Of a DNA stretch of 64,000 nucleotides, positions 41,361 to 52,321 are shown one piece after another; positions within the stretch are counted from its first letter, which is position 1; the number at the start of each line of letters is the position of its first letter. The position numbers and the translations under genes were made by a program. The stretch spans positions 62,001 through 126,000 of the forward strand of contig JAEWFF010000056.1 of NCBI GenBank assembly GCA_023388965.1. The letters run 5' to 3'. The notes beneath the pieces were generated by a model, which saw only the letters and a program-made list of their open reading frames with translations, was not told the DNA's origin and did no database searches. Origin of the DNA: Pseudomonadota bacterium. GTDB lineage: Bacteria; Pseudomonadota; Alphaproteobacteria; Rhizobiales; Methylopilaceae.

Positions 41361-41854
41361 CGGTTCTCGACGACCTTCTGAAAGAAGATTTGAAGGTCAT
41401 ATTCTGCGGTACGGCTGCGGGCCATCGATCGGCTGCGCTCGGTCAATACTATGCCGGGCGCGGAAACCGCTTCTGGCCGACGCTCCATGAAGCCGGCTTT
41501 ACGGAGCCGCTCCTGCCTCCAGCCGATTATGCGCTTTTGCTGGATCGCGGAATCGGCCTGACCGATCTTTCAAAAATCGGTAAGGGCATGGATCGCGATC
41601 TGGCGCGGGGCGATTTCGATGCCGCCCGGTTCAGGACCATCGTGGAAAAGCATCGACCGGGCTTCGTGGCGTTCACGAGCAAGCGCGCCGCGCAGGAATT
41701 CTTCGGCGTGAAGCGTGTCGATTACGGTCTGCACCCGGACCGCATTGGAAAAACGCAGTTGTTTGTATTGCCATCGCCGTCGGGTGCTGCCCGCGCTTAC
41801 TGGGATGTCAGGCATTGGAGCGAATTGGCCCGCGCCGCCGGTTTTACCGGCTAG
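41357..41854 (+). CDS. mug: mismatch-specific uracil-DNA glycosylase (Mug/TDG family)
   Basis: 165-residue DNA repair enzyme that excises U or T analogues opposite G. Motif 1 is IFCGTAAGHRSAALGQYYAG, with NRFWPTLHEAGFTEPLL following; the late block is VLPSPSGAARAYW. GTAAG replaces the more usual GxNPG, so the water-activating Asn may be missing and activity could differ. GTG start overlaps the tolB stop, placing a repair gene within the tol-pal operon. Confidence 0.88.
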   Translation: MTVLDDLLKEDLKVIFCGTAAGHRSAALGQYYAGRGNRFWPTLHEAGFTEPLLPPADYALLLDRGIGLTDLSKIGKGMDRDLARGDFDAARFRTIVEKHRPGFVAFTSKRAAQEFFGVKRVDYGLHPDRIGKTQLFVLPSPSGAARAYWDVRHWSELARAAGFTG

Positions 41855-42047
41855 TGTTGCCGGTTTGCACCGGCCTTGTCGCGATCTGGCCATGATTGGT
41901 AGGCACGGCATTAACCATGAACGGAGCGGCCGGTCGGTACCGGCATGCTGAAGCGGGGTTGAACAAATGGCCTTAACGAAACCTTCACCGGCAAAGAGCA
42001 TGGTGGCGGAAACCCATCCCTCGCAAGGGAATGAGGGGAGTTCCGGT

Positions 42048-42542
42048 ATGCGTTTCGAGTTTTCATCCCGTTTCACCGCGGTTGCCGCGGCCTGTGCGCT
42101 GGCTCTTCTGGTGTCGGCCTGCGCCTCCAAGACCAATCAGGACCTCGCCGGCAACGGCGCGGGCGGCGGCCCTCCCGGCAGCCAGCAGGACTTCGTCGTC
42201 AATGTCGGCGACCGCGTCTTCTTCGAGACCGATTCCACCAGCCTGACGACGACGGCCCAGGCCACGCTCGACAAGCAGGCGCAGTGGCTGAACCAGTATT
42301 CGAACTACCAGATCACGATGGAAGGCCACGCCGACGAACGCGGCACGCGCGAATACAACCTCGCGCTCGGCGCCCGCCGTTCGCAGGTGGCGCGCGATTA
42401 TCTGGCCTCGCGCGGCGTCAACCCGGCGCGTATCCGTACGATCTCGTATGGCAAGGAACGCCCGGTCGCGGTGTGCGACAACATCTCCTGCTGGTCGCAG
42501 AACCGGCGCGCGGTGACGGTTCTCGGTGGCCCGTCGAGCTGA
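42048..42542 (+). CDS. pal: peptidoglycan-associated lipoprotein Pal
   Basis: 164-residue outer-membrane lipoprotein. Signal peptide with lipobox LVSAC (Cys25), Gly/Pro-rich linker, then an OmpA-type peptidoglycan-binding domain with VFFETDSTSLT, MEGHADERGTREYNLALGARR and ISYGKERPV. ATG at 42048 preferred (GAGGGGAG upstream) over an upstream in-frame start. A TTAACCAT CtrA half-site-like sequence lies at about 41912 in the 193-bp gap before it. Confidence 0.96.
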   Translation: MRFEFSSRFTAVAAACALALLVSACASKTNQDLAGNGAGGGPPGSQQDFVVNVGDRVFFETDSTSLTTTAQATLDKQAQWLNQYSNYQITMEGHADERGTREYNLALGARRSQVARDYLASRGVNPARIRTISYGKERPVAVCDNISCWSQNRRAVTVLGGPSS

Positions 42543-42569
42543 CGGCCTCTTCGAGAACGAGAGTTTTGC

Positions 42570-42602
42570 CGGCGCGCCTCTGAACAAGGCGCGCCGTTTT
42601 AC
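42570..42602 (+). terminator. terminator after pal
   Basis: A perfect 10-bp stem CGGCGCGCCT/AGGCGCGCCG (42570-42579 with 42587-42596), loop CTGAACA, is followed by TTTTACGTTT. It may reduce read-through from pal into cpoB. Confidence 0.8.
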
Positions 42603-42664
42603 GTTTGTGCGGGGCCGGCAAGAGCCCTATCTCAGCCGAAACTCATGACAAGGGACATACCGGA

Positions 42665-43630
42665 ATGCGTTTCATCGGCGTTCTTCTGACCGCGACCGCT
42701 CTTGGCGCCTTGTGCACACCGGCCTTCGCCCAGAGCGCGAGCGAACTGACCGTGCGCATCAACCAGCTCGAAGAGCAGGTGCGCCACCTCACCGGTCAGA
42801 ACGAGGAATATGCGCATCAGGTCCGCCAGCTCGAACAGCAGATCCAGCAGATGGGCGGAGCACCCGGAAATGCGGGCGGCGGGCAGATGCAAAGGCCGCA
42901 GCAGCAGCCGCAGCAGATGGGCGGCGGACCGCATGCCGGCGGCCAGCAGCCGCAGATGCAGCCGGGCATGGGCCAGCCGGGTGTCGGCTCATCCGATCCG
43001 AACGTCGCGTCGCCCGGTCCGCACGATCTCGGCACGCTTCAGGCCGGGCCGGGCCAGCCGAGCCCGCTCGACCGCGAGCCCGGCGCGCCGCTCGTGATCG
43101 CGCCCGATTTCCAGCAGAACGATCTTCAGCAGAACAATGCGGGCGGCGATATGGGCGCGCCTCCCGGCGTCGATCCCGGTCCGCAGTTCCCCGCAGGTGG
43201 CGGCCAGCCGCAACCCGGCGGCGCCAATATGGCGACGGCGACGCCGACCGGCAGCGCGGAGGAGGAATATGCGCTCGGCGCCGGCTTCCTGCAGCGCAAG
43301 GATTACGAATTCGCGCAGACGCAATTCCAGAATTTCCTGCGCCAGTTCCCGGACGATGCGCGGGCGCCGGATGCGCTGTACGGACTCGGCGAGAGCTTCT
43401 ACCAGCGCAAGCAGTACAACGACGCCATCGAGCCCTTCCTCGAAGTCGTGACCCAGCACGGCCAGTCGCCGCGCGCGGCCGATTCCATGCTGCGGCTTGG
43501 CCAGACGCTCGGGGCCATCGACCAGCGCGAACAGGCCTGCGCCACGCTCAACGAGATCGGCACGAAATATCCGCGCTCGAACGCCAAGGCGCAGTCGGTC
43601 AAGGAAATGCAGCGGCTCGGCTGTTCGTGA
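42665..43630 (+). CDS. cpoB: cell division coordinator CpoB (YbgF), TPR protein
   Basis: 321-residue periplasmic protein linking the Tol system with peptidoglycan synthesis. Signal peptide MRFIGVLLTATALGALCTPAFAQ; short trimerising coiled coil (about 27-60, RINQLEEQVRHLTGQ); a long Gly/Gln/Pro/Met-rich linker (about 60-195). It ends with tetratricopeptide repeats (YALGAGFLQRKDYEFAQTQF, ALYGLGESFYQRKQYNDAIE). Last gene of the tol-pal cluster; convergent with opgH, 9 bp apart. Confidence 0.94.
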   Translation: MRFIGVLLTATALGALCTPAFAQSASELTVRINQLEEQVRHLTGQNEEYAHQVRQLEQQIQQMGGAPGNAGGGQMQRPQQQPQQMGGGPHAGGQQPQMQPGMGQPGVGSSDPNVASPGPHDLGTLQAGPGQPSPLDREPGAPLVIAPDFQQNDLQQNNAGGDMGAPPGVDPGPQFPAGGGQPQPGGANMATATPTGSAEEEYALGAGFLQRKDYEFAQTQFQNFLRQFPDDARAPDALYGLGESFYQRKQYNDAIEPFLEVVTQHGQSPRAADSMLRLGQTLGAIDQREQACATLNEIGTKYPRSNAKAQSVKEMQRLGCS

Positions 43631-43639
43631 CGTCCGGCG

Positions 43640-45787
43640 TCAGGACGCGGCGCCCGCCAGCATCACCAGACGGTCGACGCCGCGCGCATCCGACAGGACG
43701 GCCGAAAGCTCCTTCGGCGTAAGTTCCGCGAGCGCGGTGTCGAGCCCGCCTTCGGATTCCTCCAGCTTGGCAAGGCCCAAAGCCAGATCGGGATCGCTCT
43801 TGCGCGGGCGGCCGGGCGGCAGCATTGCGCGATGGGCGGCCAGAAGGCGCGGATCGCGCGCCAGCCAGTGCGCGGCGTCGAGGTCGGCGTCCTTACGCAG
43901 TTCGCAGGCAAGTTCGCGTGCGCGCGCCAGCACCGGCGGCGGCGCGGTTTCCTCGGGAATGAGCAGAAGGTTCGCGCGACGCAGGGCCTGTCCGGCATTG
44001 CGCTGCGCCGTCCATGCGGCGAGCGGAATGGCGAGCACCATGCCGATGACGACCGGCGTCATCCAGAGAAAGAGAGATGTCGAGACGGCATAGGCGCCCG
44101 CGCCCATGAGAATGCCGAACAGAGTGTGCGGTATGTACCGCCGCACCATGTCGCCGAGCGGGATCGAGCCGTCGTCGCGGCGCTGCGCCGCCCAGCCGGA
44201 ATCGCGGCCGACCAATATGTCCATGACCGCGAGCGACTGGATCAGCATCATCACCGGCGCGATCAGCCCCGCGATGACGGTCTCGAAGATCATGGAGACG
44301 AAGGCGCGCATGGCGCCGCCGGCGCCGTGCAGATCCTCCGCGCGCGTCAGAAGGACGATGTAGGAGAGGAATTTCGGCAGAAGCAGAATGCCCATCGTGC
44401 CGGCGAACACCCAGGCCGCGCGGACCGGGTCCTGCGCCGGCCAGATCGGGAACAGGGTAATGCCCTCGCCGAAATAGTTCGGCGTCGTGAAGCGCGCCTG
44501 CAGCGCGATCGCCATGCCGGTGAGCAGGAAGCCGAGCCACATCGGCGCGGTGATGTAGGAGCCGATGCCCTGCAGCATGTGCAGACGCGAGACCCAGTGC
44601 AGGCCGCGCGCGGGCAGGACGGCGGCATGCTGCAGATTGCCCTGACACCAGCGCCGGTCGCGCGCGGCGACCTCGGTCAGGGACGGCGGGCTTTCCTCGT
44701 AGGAGCCCTTGAGGCCGGGCACCATGTGAATGGCCCAGCCGCCGCGCCGCATCAGGGCGGCCTCGACGAAATCGTGGCTGAGGATATGGCCGCCGAACGG
44801 CTTGCGGCCTTTCAGTTCGGGCAGGCCGGCCTGTTCGGCGAAGGCGCGGGTGCGGATCGCCGCATTGTGGCCCCAGTAATTGCCTTCGGAGCCGTGCCAC
44901 CAGGCGATGCCGTGAGCGATGAGGGGGCCGTAAATACGACCGGCGAATTGCTGCAGGCGCGCGAACAGGGTCCTGCCGTTGACGATGACCGGCAGGGTCT
45001 GGATCAGCCCGACGCCGGGATTGCGCTCCATGGCGGCGGCGAGGCGCACCAGAGTGTCGGCGCTCATGATGCTGTCGGCATCGAGGATGATCATGGTCTC
45101 GTACGCACCGCCGAAGCGCCGCACCCAATCGGCGATATTGCCGGCCTTGCGCTCGGTGTTCTTCGGGCGGCGGCGATAGAAGATGCGGTCATGCCCGCCG
45201 GTGCGGTCGCGCAGCGCAAGGAAGGCGGCTTCCTCGGCGACCCAGACATCCGGATTGGTGGTGTCGGACAGGATGAAAATGTCGAAATGCGCGAGCGCGC
45301 CCGCGCGTTCGAGGTCTTCGTAGATCGCCTGAAGGCCGGCGGCGGTGCGTGACGGGTCCTCATTGTAGGCGGGCAGGAGAAGCGCGGTCTTCGCCGCAAG
45401 TTCCGGCAGCGGAGATGCGGGATCGATGCCGAGCGACCAGCCGCCGCCTGATATCATCGAGCCGAAACCGGCGATGGCGCTCGCCGCCGAAAACGCGATC
45501 CATGCGAACAGCGCGACATAGAGCGCGAGCACGACGCCTTCGAGTATGGTCAGGCCCGCAACGTTCATCACGAGGAACATTTCGCGCGCCGCGGCGGCCG
45601 TCAGAAGCGCGGTCGCGGCGAGAATGAAGGCGCGCCGCAGCCAGGCGAAACCGGCCTGCGTCGAGGGTCGCCCGGCGCCCTTGCGGTAGCGCATCAGCGC
45701 CTGTACGGGCATTTCGAGGCCGGATTCCGGAGGAAGCGCGCGGAAATCCGGGCTGATGGGTGCCTGCGTTGCGGCTACACCGTCCAT
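43640..45787 (-). CDS. opgH: glucans biosynthesis glucosyltransferase OpgH (MdoH)
   Basis: Membrane glucosyltransferase (GT2 fold) of 715 residues that builds osmoregulated periplasmic glucans. TM segments near 50-70 and 78-110, then the catalytic domain with LLPAYNEDPSRT, ILDADSIMS, HILSHDFVEA and RRWCQGNLQH. More TM helices follow from about 400. Its first 13 bases overlap the end of opgG. This glucan route contrasts with the cyclic beta-1,2-glucan synthase used by many Rhizobiales; whether the latter is also present cannot be seen here. Confidence 0.94.
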   Translation of the reverse strand: MDGVAATQAPISPDFRALPPESGLEMPVQALMRYRKGAGRPSTQAGFAWLRRAFILAATALLTAAAAREMFLVMNVAGLTILEGVVLALYVALFAWIAFSAASAIAGFGSMISGGGWSLGIDPASPLPELAAKTALLLPAYNEDPSRTAAGLQAIYEDLERAGALAHFDIFILSDTTNPDVWVAEEAAFLALRDRTGGHDRIFYRRRPKNTERKAGNIADWVRRFGGAYETMIILDADSIMSADTLVRLAAAMERNPGVGLIQTLPVIVNGRTLFARLQQFAGRIYGPLIAHGIAWWHGSEGNYWGHNAAIRTRAFAEQAGLPELKGRKPFGGHILSHDFVEAALMRRGGWAIHMVPGLKGSYEESPPSLTEVAARDRRWCQGNLQHAAVLPARGLHWVSRLHMLQGIGSYITAPMWLGFLLTGMAIALQARFTTPNYFGEGITLFPIWPAQDPVRAAWVFAGTMGILLLPKFLSYIVLLTRAEDLHGAGGAMRAFVSMIFETVIAGLIAPVMMLIQSLAVMDILVGRDSGWAAQRRDDGSIPLGDMVRRYIPHTLFGILMGAGAYAVSTSLFLWMTPVVIGMVLAIPLAAWTAQRNAGQALRRANLLLIPEETAPPPVLARARELACELRKDADLDAAHWLARDPRLLAAHRAMLPPGRPRKSDPDLALGLAKLEESEGGLDTALAELTPKELSAVLSDARGVDRLVMLAGAAS

Positions 45788-47310
45788 CGGTAGACCCAGA
45801 CCTCCGACAGGTTCTGATCGGCCCGCTTCAATTGTGCACGAAGTTCGATGACATCGCCGTCGGGCGCAAGCTCGAAGGAAATGCGCCAGCCGCCGGTTTC
45901 CGGATTGCGCTGCACGACGGCGTTGTTGATCTTGCCCCGATTGCTCGAAATCGTCGCGCTGACCATCTCATCGAGCGGGGTCTCGTCGAGCTGGCCGCCG
46001 ATCGCGTCGAGCACGAAGAGGCGGTTCTCGTCGGCCGTATGCGTCGCGCCGATCCGCGTCTGGATGATGTGCGCAAGCTCGGGCGGATGGGACGGATTTT
46101 CCCCGCACCAGTGCAGGCGGTAATTGTACAGATATTCGCCGCCCTTCTGGAGTGCCGTCTTGGGCCGCCAGAACGCCGCGATATTGTCGTGGATTTCCTT
46201 GTCGGTCGGAATCTCGACAAGCTGGACCGCGCCTTCGCCCCAATCGCCGATCGGCTCCACCCAAAGCGATGGGCGGCGCTCGTAGCGTGCTTCGAGGTCC
46301 TGGTAATCGCTGAATTTGCGCTGGCGCTGCATCAGGCCGAAGCCGCGCGGATTGGTGTCGTAGAATTCGCTGATCTGCAGCGTGCGCGGATTGGTCAGCG
46401 GCCGCCAGATGCGCTCGCCGCGCCCGTTCCAGATCGCAAGCCCGTCTGAATCGTGCACGCCGGGGCGAAAATCGTCGATGTTGTCGCGGTCGTTGGCGTC
46501 GAAATAGAACATGCTCGTCAGCGGCGCGAGGCCGGCCTTGTCGATCTCGACGCGCGGATAGATGGCGCTCTCGACATCGAACACGGTCGTGTCGCCGGGC
46601 CGGATGGTGAAGCGGAAGGCGGCGGCCGCGCTCTCCGAATCCAGCAGAGCATGGACGACGACCGAATTCGTGCCCGGCGCGGGGCGCTCGATCCAGAATG
46701 CGCGGAAGAAGGGAAATTCCTCGCCGGCGCTATCGGCCGTCTTGATGGCGAGGCCGCGGGCCGACAGTCCGTAGATCTGGTTTTTCGCAACCGCGCGGAA
46801 ATAGCTCGCGCCCTGGAAGACGGCGATCTCGTCGTAATAATCCGGCCGGTTCATCGGCCCGTGGATGCGAAACCCCGAAAAGCCGAGATCGAGGTTTTCC
46901 GGCGGCGGCTCGACGCTGCCGAAGGTGAACAGATCGCGCGAATAGGGAACCTGTTGCGCGCGGCCGTCTTCGATGAGGAAGACATCGACGTGGTTCTTGT
47001 AGAGGAAGCCGCGGTGGAAGAGCTGTATCTCGAACGGAATGTCGTCGATGCCGCGCCAGATCGACCGGTCGGGCACGAAGCGCAGGTCGCGATATTCGTC
47101 ATAGCGCAATTCGTTCAGATGGCCGGGCAGGGTGGTGTCCGCTTCCTTGAACGGATTGGCGGCAAGCTCGCGCGCCATCTGCCGCACCTGCGCGGCGCTG
47201 AAGGGCGCGGAACCGTTCGTCTGCGCCAGCGGAATCTGCGCGAGTTGGTAGGCAAGGCCCGAAGCGAAGGGCAGAGCGGCGGCTCCAAGAAGCAAGTCGC
47301 GGCGGCGCAC
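45775..47310 (-). CDS. opgG: glucan biosynthesis protein OpgG/OpgD family, Tat substrate
   Basis: 511-residue periplasmic protein that modifies or folds the glucan backbone made by OpgH. The GTG at 47310 gives MRRRDLLLGAAALPFASGL, a twin-arginine signal; an ATG at 47367 would add 19 residues. Conserved blocks are YDEYRDLRFVPDRSIW, FPFFRAFWIERP, RGFGLMQRQRKFSDYQDLEA and RPSLWVEPIGDWGEG. It overlaps opgH by 13 bp. Tat export makes OpgD as likely as OpgG. Confidence 0.92.
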   Translation of the reverse strand: MRRRDLLLGAAALPFASGLAYQLAQIPLAQTNGSAPFSAAQVRQMARELAANPFKEADTTLPGHLNELRYDEYRDLRFVPDRSIWRGIDDIPFEIQLFHRGFLYKNHVDVFLIEDGRAQQVPYSRDLFTFGSVEPPPENLDLGFSGFRIHGPMNRPDYYDEIAVFQGASYFRAVAKNQIYGLSARGLAIKTADSAGEEFPFFRAFWIERPAPGTNSVVVHALLDSESAAAAFRFTIRPGDTTVFDVESAIYPRVEIDKAGLAPLTSMFYFDANDRDNIDDFRPGVHDSDGLAIWNGRGERIWRPLTNPRTLQISEFYDTNPRGFGLMQRQRKFSDYQDLEARYERRPSLWVEPIGDWGEGAVQLVEIPTDKEIHDNIAAFWRPKTALQKGGEYLYNYRLHWCGENPSHPPELAHIIQTRIGATHTADENRLFVLDAIGGQLDETPLDEMVSATISSNRGKINNAVVQRNPETGGWRISFELAPDGDVIELRAQLKRADQNLSEVWVYRWTV

Positions 47311-47570
47311 GGTCAGACTATCCCAACACACGAAGACATGGGGCCTCGCACGCCATGGCGCGCGCAATCATCGTCTGCCGTCGGAAGAACGGAACGATCA
47401 AACCTATAATGTAAGCTGGACACAGTGGTTCCACCCGGCGGAAACGTTATAAAAAGAGCGATCCGCCCCACGCAATCGGATTGGCGAGAATCTCACGGCA
47501 ACTTTGCCACCGAGAACGGCAATTCCGTGTCGGAGCCAGAGTTTTTTTCGATGCACTGGAGCGTTGCGGA

Positions 47571-48581
47571 ATGAAAGCCTGCCAAGGGGTTAGCGTGGAT
47601 GAGGCGGAACGGCTGTTCTCCCCATTGGCGGACGCGAAATCAACCCTGCTGGCGATCTCGGGCGGTGCCGATTCGACCGCGCTGCTGGTTCTTGCCGCCG
47701 GCTGGGCCAAGGGACGCGCCATCAGGCTCGTGGCGGTGACCGTCGATCACGGATTGCGGCCGGCTTCCACCTCCGAAGCGAAACAGGTCGCCCGGCTGGC
47801 GAAATCGCTCGGCGTGCCGCACCGCATTCTAAGCTGGGAAGGACCCAAACCGCGCACGGGCGTTGAGGAAGCGGCGCGCGCCGCCCGCTACGAGCTTCTG
47901 GAACGGCATGCCGCGAAAATCGGCGCCAGCCATATCGTGACCGCGCATACGGAGGACGACCAGGCCGAAACCGTGTTGCTGCGCCTTGCCGCCGGGTCCG
48001 GCCCGACCGGGCTTGCCGGAATGCGCCCCGTGTCGCGGCGCGGCGCGCTCATTCATGTCCGTCCTCTTCTCGGTGTGCCGAAAGCGCGGCTGGTTGCGAC
48101 CCTGAACGAGGCGGGAATCGGCTGGAGCGAGGACGAATCCAACCTGGATTCGAGTTTCGCGCGCCCGCGCCTGCGCGCCGCACGGACCGTGCTGGAGCGG
48201 GAGGGGCTGACGGCGGGGCGGCTTACGGTGCTGGCGCAGCGCATGGCCCGAATGGCCGACGCCCTCGACCGGGTCGCGGCCGCCGCATGGGCCGACGCCG
48301 CGCGGGTGGAAAAGGGCGCGACCGTGCTCGATGGGGCGGTTCTTGCCGCGCTGCCGGAAGAGATCGCCCTGCGGCTTCTTGTCCGCGCCGTCGATATGCA
48401 CGGCGATCAGACGCCCGACCGCCTTGCCCGCTCGGAAAATCTGCTGGGCGCGGTAAGGGAGACTTTGTCCTTGGGCCAATCCCTCGGCCGCACATTGGCG
48501 GGGGCGAAAATCTCCGTGCGCAAAGGCGAGGTGATCGTCACCGCCGCTCCGCCGCGCCGGGGATTGCCGCGCAGGGAATGA
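47571..48581 (+). CDS. tilS: tRNA(Ile)-lysidine synthase
   Basis: Modifies C34 of tRNA-Ile(CAU) to lysidine so it reads AUA. 336 residues. PP-loop SGGADSTALL (30-39), VDHGLRP and AHTEDDQAETVLLRLAAGSG are the catalytic blocks. Start ATG 47571 preferred; a TTG 30 codons upstream extends the frame. It lies upstream of ftsH, the usual order, with a 139-bp gap. Confidence 0.93.
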   Translation: MKACQGVSVDEAERLFSPLADAKSTLLAISGGADSTALLVLAAGWAKGRAIRLVAVTVDHGLRPASTSEAKQVARLAKSLGVPHRILSWEGPKPRTGVEEAARAARYELLERHAAKIGASHIVTAHTEDDQAETVLLRLAAGSGPTGLAGMRPVSRRGALIHVRPLLGVPKARLVATLNEAGIGWSEDESNLDSSFARPRLRAARTVLEREGLTAGRLTVLAQRMARMADALDRVAAAAWADAARVEKGATVLDGAVLAALPEEIALRLLVRAVDMHGDQTPDRLARSENLLGAVRETLSLGQSLGRTLAGAKISVRKGEVIVTAAPPRRGLPRRE

Positions 48582-48720
48582 AAGATTCGAGAACCTTTCT
48601 CTGTTCTGGTAGCTGGAAACCTATCCGTCCGACTTCCCTTGGCAATGATCCGCCCGGACCTTACATTCGCCCAAAGGCTCCGGCTTTTTATCCGCCGTCG
48701 CCCGCCCGTCCGAAAGGCAA

Positions 48721-50646
<1,926 letters not shown>

Positions 50647-50665
50647 GGGCTTACCAGAACACGCG

Positions 50666-50692
50666 AAAGCCCGGCTCAGGCCGGGCTTTTTG
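50666..50692 (+). terminator. rho-independent terminator of ftsH
   Basis: A perfect 10-bp stem AAAGCCCGGC/GCCGGGCTTT with loop TCAG is followed by TTT, 19 bp after the stop. Confidence 0.9.
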
Positions 50693-50781
50693 CTTAACAA
50701 TTACTGAAATCTCCGCACACGACTTTTGAACGGGCGCGGGCGTATAATCGGCTAGAAACTCCGGAGAACGGGGACAGGGTA

Positions 50782-52128
50782 ATGGTGCGCAAATATTTCG
50801 GAACCGACGGCATTCGCGGTCGGGCGAACAAGACGATCACGCCCGATCTGGCGCTGCGCGTCGGCATGGCCGCCGGCCTCGTCTTCAATCGCGGCGATCA
50901 TCCGCATCGCGTCGTCATCGGCAAGGACACGCGCCTTTCCGGCTACATGATCGAGACGGCTCTGGTGTCGGGCTTCACCGCCGTCGGTATGCACGTTTTG
51001 CAGCTCGGCCCGATGCCGACGCCGGCCGTCGCCATGCTGACGCGCTCCATGCGCGCCGATCTCGGCGTCATGATTTCCGCCTCGCACAATCCGTACGACG
51101 ACAACGGCATCAAGCTGTTCGGTCCCGACGGCTACAAATTGTCGGACGAGGTCGAGCGCGATATCGAGGCCCTGATCGATGCCGATCTGACCAAGAGGCT
51201 CGCCCCTTCCGAGCGGCTCGGCCGCGCCAAGCGCATCGAGGGCGCACATGAGCGTTACATCGAATTCGCCAAGCGCACATTGAGCCGCAATCTCGATTTC
51301 GACGGCCTGCGCGTGGTCGTGGACTGCGCCAATGGCGCGGCCTACCGCGTGGCGCCCGAGGCGCTGTGGGAACTCGGCGCCGATGTCATTGCAATCGGCA
51401 ACGAGCCGGACGGCTTCAACATCAACAAGGATGTCGGCTCGACCGCGCCCACCGCTCTGTGCGCCAAGGTCAAGGAAATGCGCGCCGATATCGGCATCGC
51501 GCTCGACGGGGATGCGGACCGCGTGATCCTCGTGGACGAGAAGGGGCAGGTCGTGGACGGCGATCAACTGATGGCCGTCATCGCCGCCGACTGGGCGGAA
51601 GAGGGGCGCCTGTCGAAGCCCGGTATCGTCGCGACCGTCATGTCCAATCTCGGCCTCGAACGCTATCTGAAGGAGCAGGGGCTCGGCATCGTGCGTACGC
51701 CGGTCGGCGACCGCTATGTCTCCGAGGCCATGCGCGAACAGGGCTACAATCTCGGCGGCGAACAGTCCGGCCATATCATCATGTCGGACCATACGACGAC
51801 GGGCGACGGGCTTCTGGCCGCCTTCCACGCTCTGAGCGTGGTCAAGAAGCTCGAAAAGCCGGCCTCCGAAGTGTTCCACCGTTTCGAGCCGCTGCCGCAG
51901 ATCCTGAAAAATGTGCGCACAAACGGTGCCGGCAAGCCGCTGGAGAATGCCGGTGTAGTGCGCGCCATCGAGGCCGCCACCAACAAGCTCGGCAAGGAAG
52001 GGCGGCTCGTGATCCGTCCGTCCGGCACCGAGCCCGTCATCCGCGTCATGGCCGAGGGCGACGACCGGGCTTTGGTCGAAGCGGTGGTCGACGACGTGAT
52101 CGGGGCGCTGGGCGCTCCTGCGGCCTGA
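50782..52128 (+). CDS. glmM: phosphoglucosamine mutase
   Basis: Converts glucosamine-6-phosphate to the 1-phosphate for UDP-GlcNAc, hence peptidoglycan and LPS. 448 residues. Active-site phosphoserine S101 in ISASHNPYDDNGIK, metal loop DGDADRV and sugar-binding GGEQSGH, phosphate loop RPSGTEPVIRVM. Start MVRKYFGTDGIRG at 50782. It follows ftsH after a terminator, so it has its own promoter. Confidence 0.97.
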   Translation: MVRKYFGTDGIRGRANKTITPDLALRVGMAAGLVFNRGDHPHRVVIGKDTRLSGYMIETALVSGFTAVGMHVLQLGPMPTPAVAMLTRSMRADLGVMISASHNPYDDNGIKLFGPDGYKLSDEVERDIEALIDADLTKRLAPSERLGRAKRIEGAHERYIEFAKRTLSRNLDFDGLRVVVDCANGAAYRVAPEALWELGADVIAIGNEPDGFNINKDVGSTAPTALCAKVKEMRADIGIALDGDADRVILVDEKGQVVDGDQLMAVIAADWAEEGRLSKPGIVATVMSNLGLERYLKEQGLGIVRTPVGDRYVSEAMREQGYNLGGEQSGHIIMSDHTTTGDGLLAAFHALSVVKKLEKPASEVFHRFEPLPQILKNVRTNGAGKPLENAGVVRAIEAATNKLGKEGRLVIRPSGTEPVIRVMAEGDDRALVEAVVDDVIGALGAPAA

Positions 52129-52130
52129 TC

Positions 52131-52145
52131 TTAACGGGCCGTTAA
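52131..52145. promoter_or_regulatory. perfect CtrA-type box 1 upstream of the outer-membrane protein gene
   Basis: TTAA-CGGGCCG-TTAA matches TTAA-N7-TTAA exactly, two bases after the glmM stop and about 180 bp before the beta-barrel protein start. Confidence 0.65.
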
Positions 52146-52232
52146 CCGGTAACGATCCGTTAAGAAGTACGGACGCGGTGCCAAGGCATTGCCGGTAAAC
52201 GTATTGTCATTATTGTGCGTGCGGAATTAACC

Positions 52233-52247
52233 TTAATCCCTGTTTAA
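52233..52247. promoter_or_regulatory. perfect CtrA-type box 2 upstream of the outer-membrane protein gene
   Basis: TTAA-TCCCTGT-TTAA, a second exact match to TTAA-N7-TTAA, 75 bp before the start codon. An extra TTAACC half-site immediately precedes it (52227-52232). Confidence 0.68.
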
Positions 52248-52321
52248 GACTTATCCCCGATAGTTCCCGGTATGAGGGCCGCTTGTGAGCGGCGTGTAAA
52301 TGCATGAAGGGGGACGGGGTA

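Noticed and set aside
43832..45352. 506-codon plus-strand frame opposite opgH
   Set aside because: Antisense shadow; the minus strand shows all glucosyltransferase motifs.
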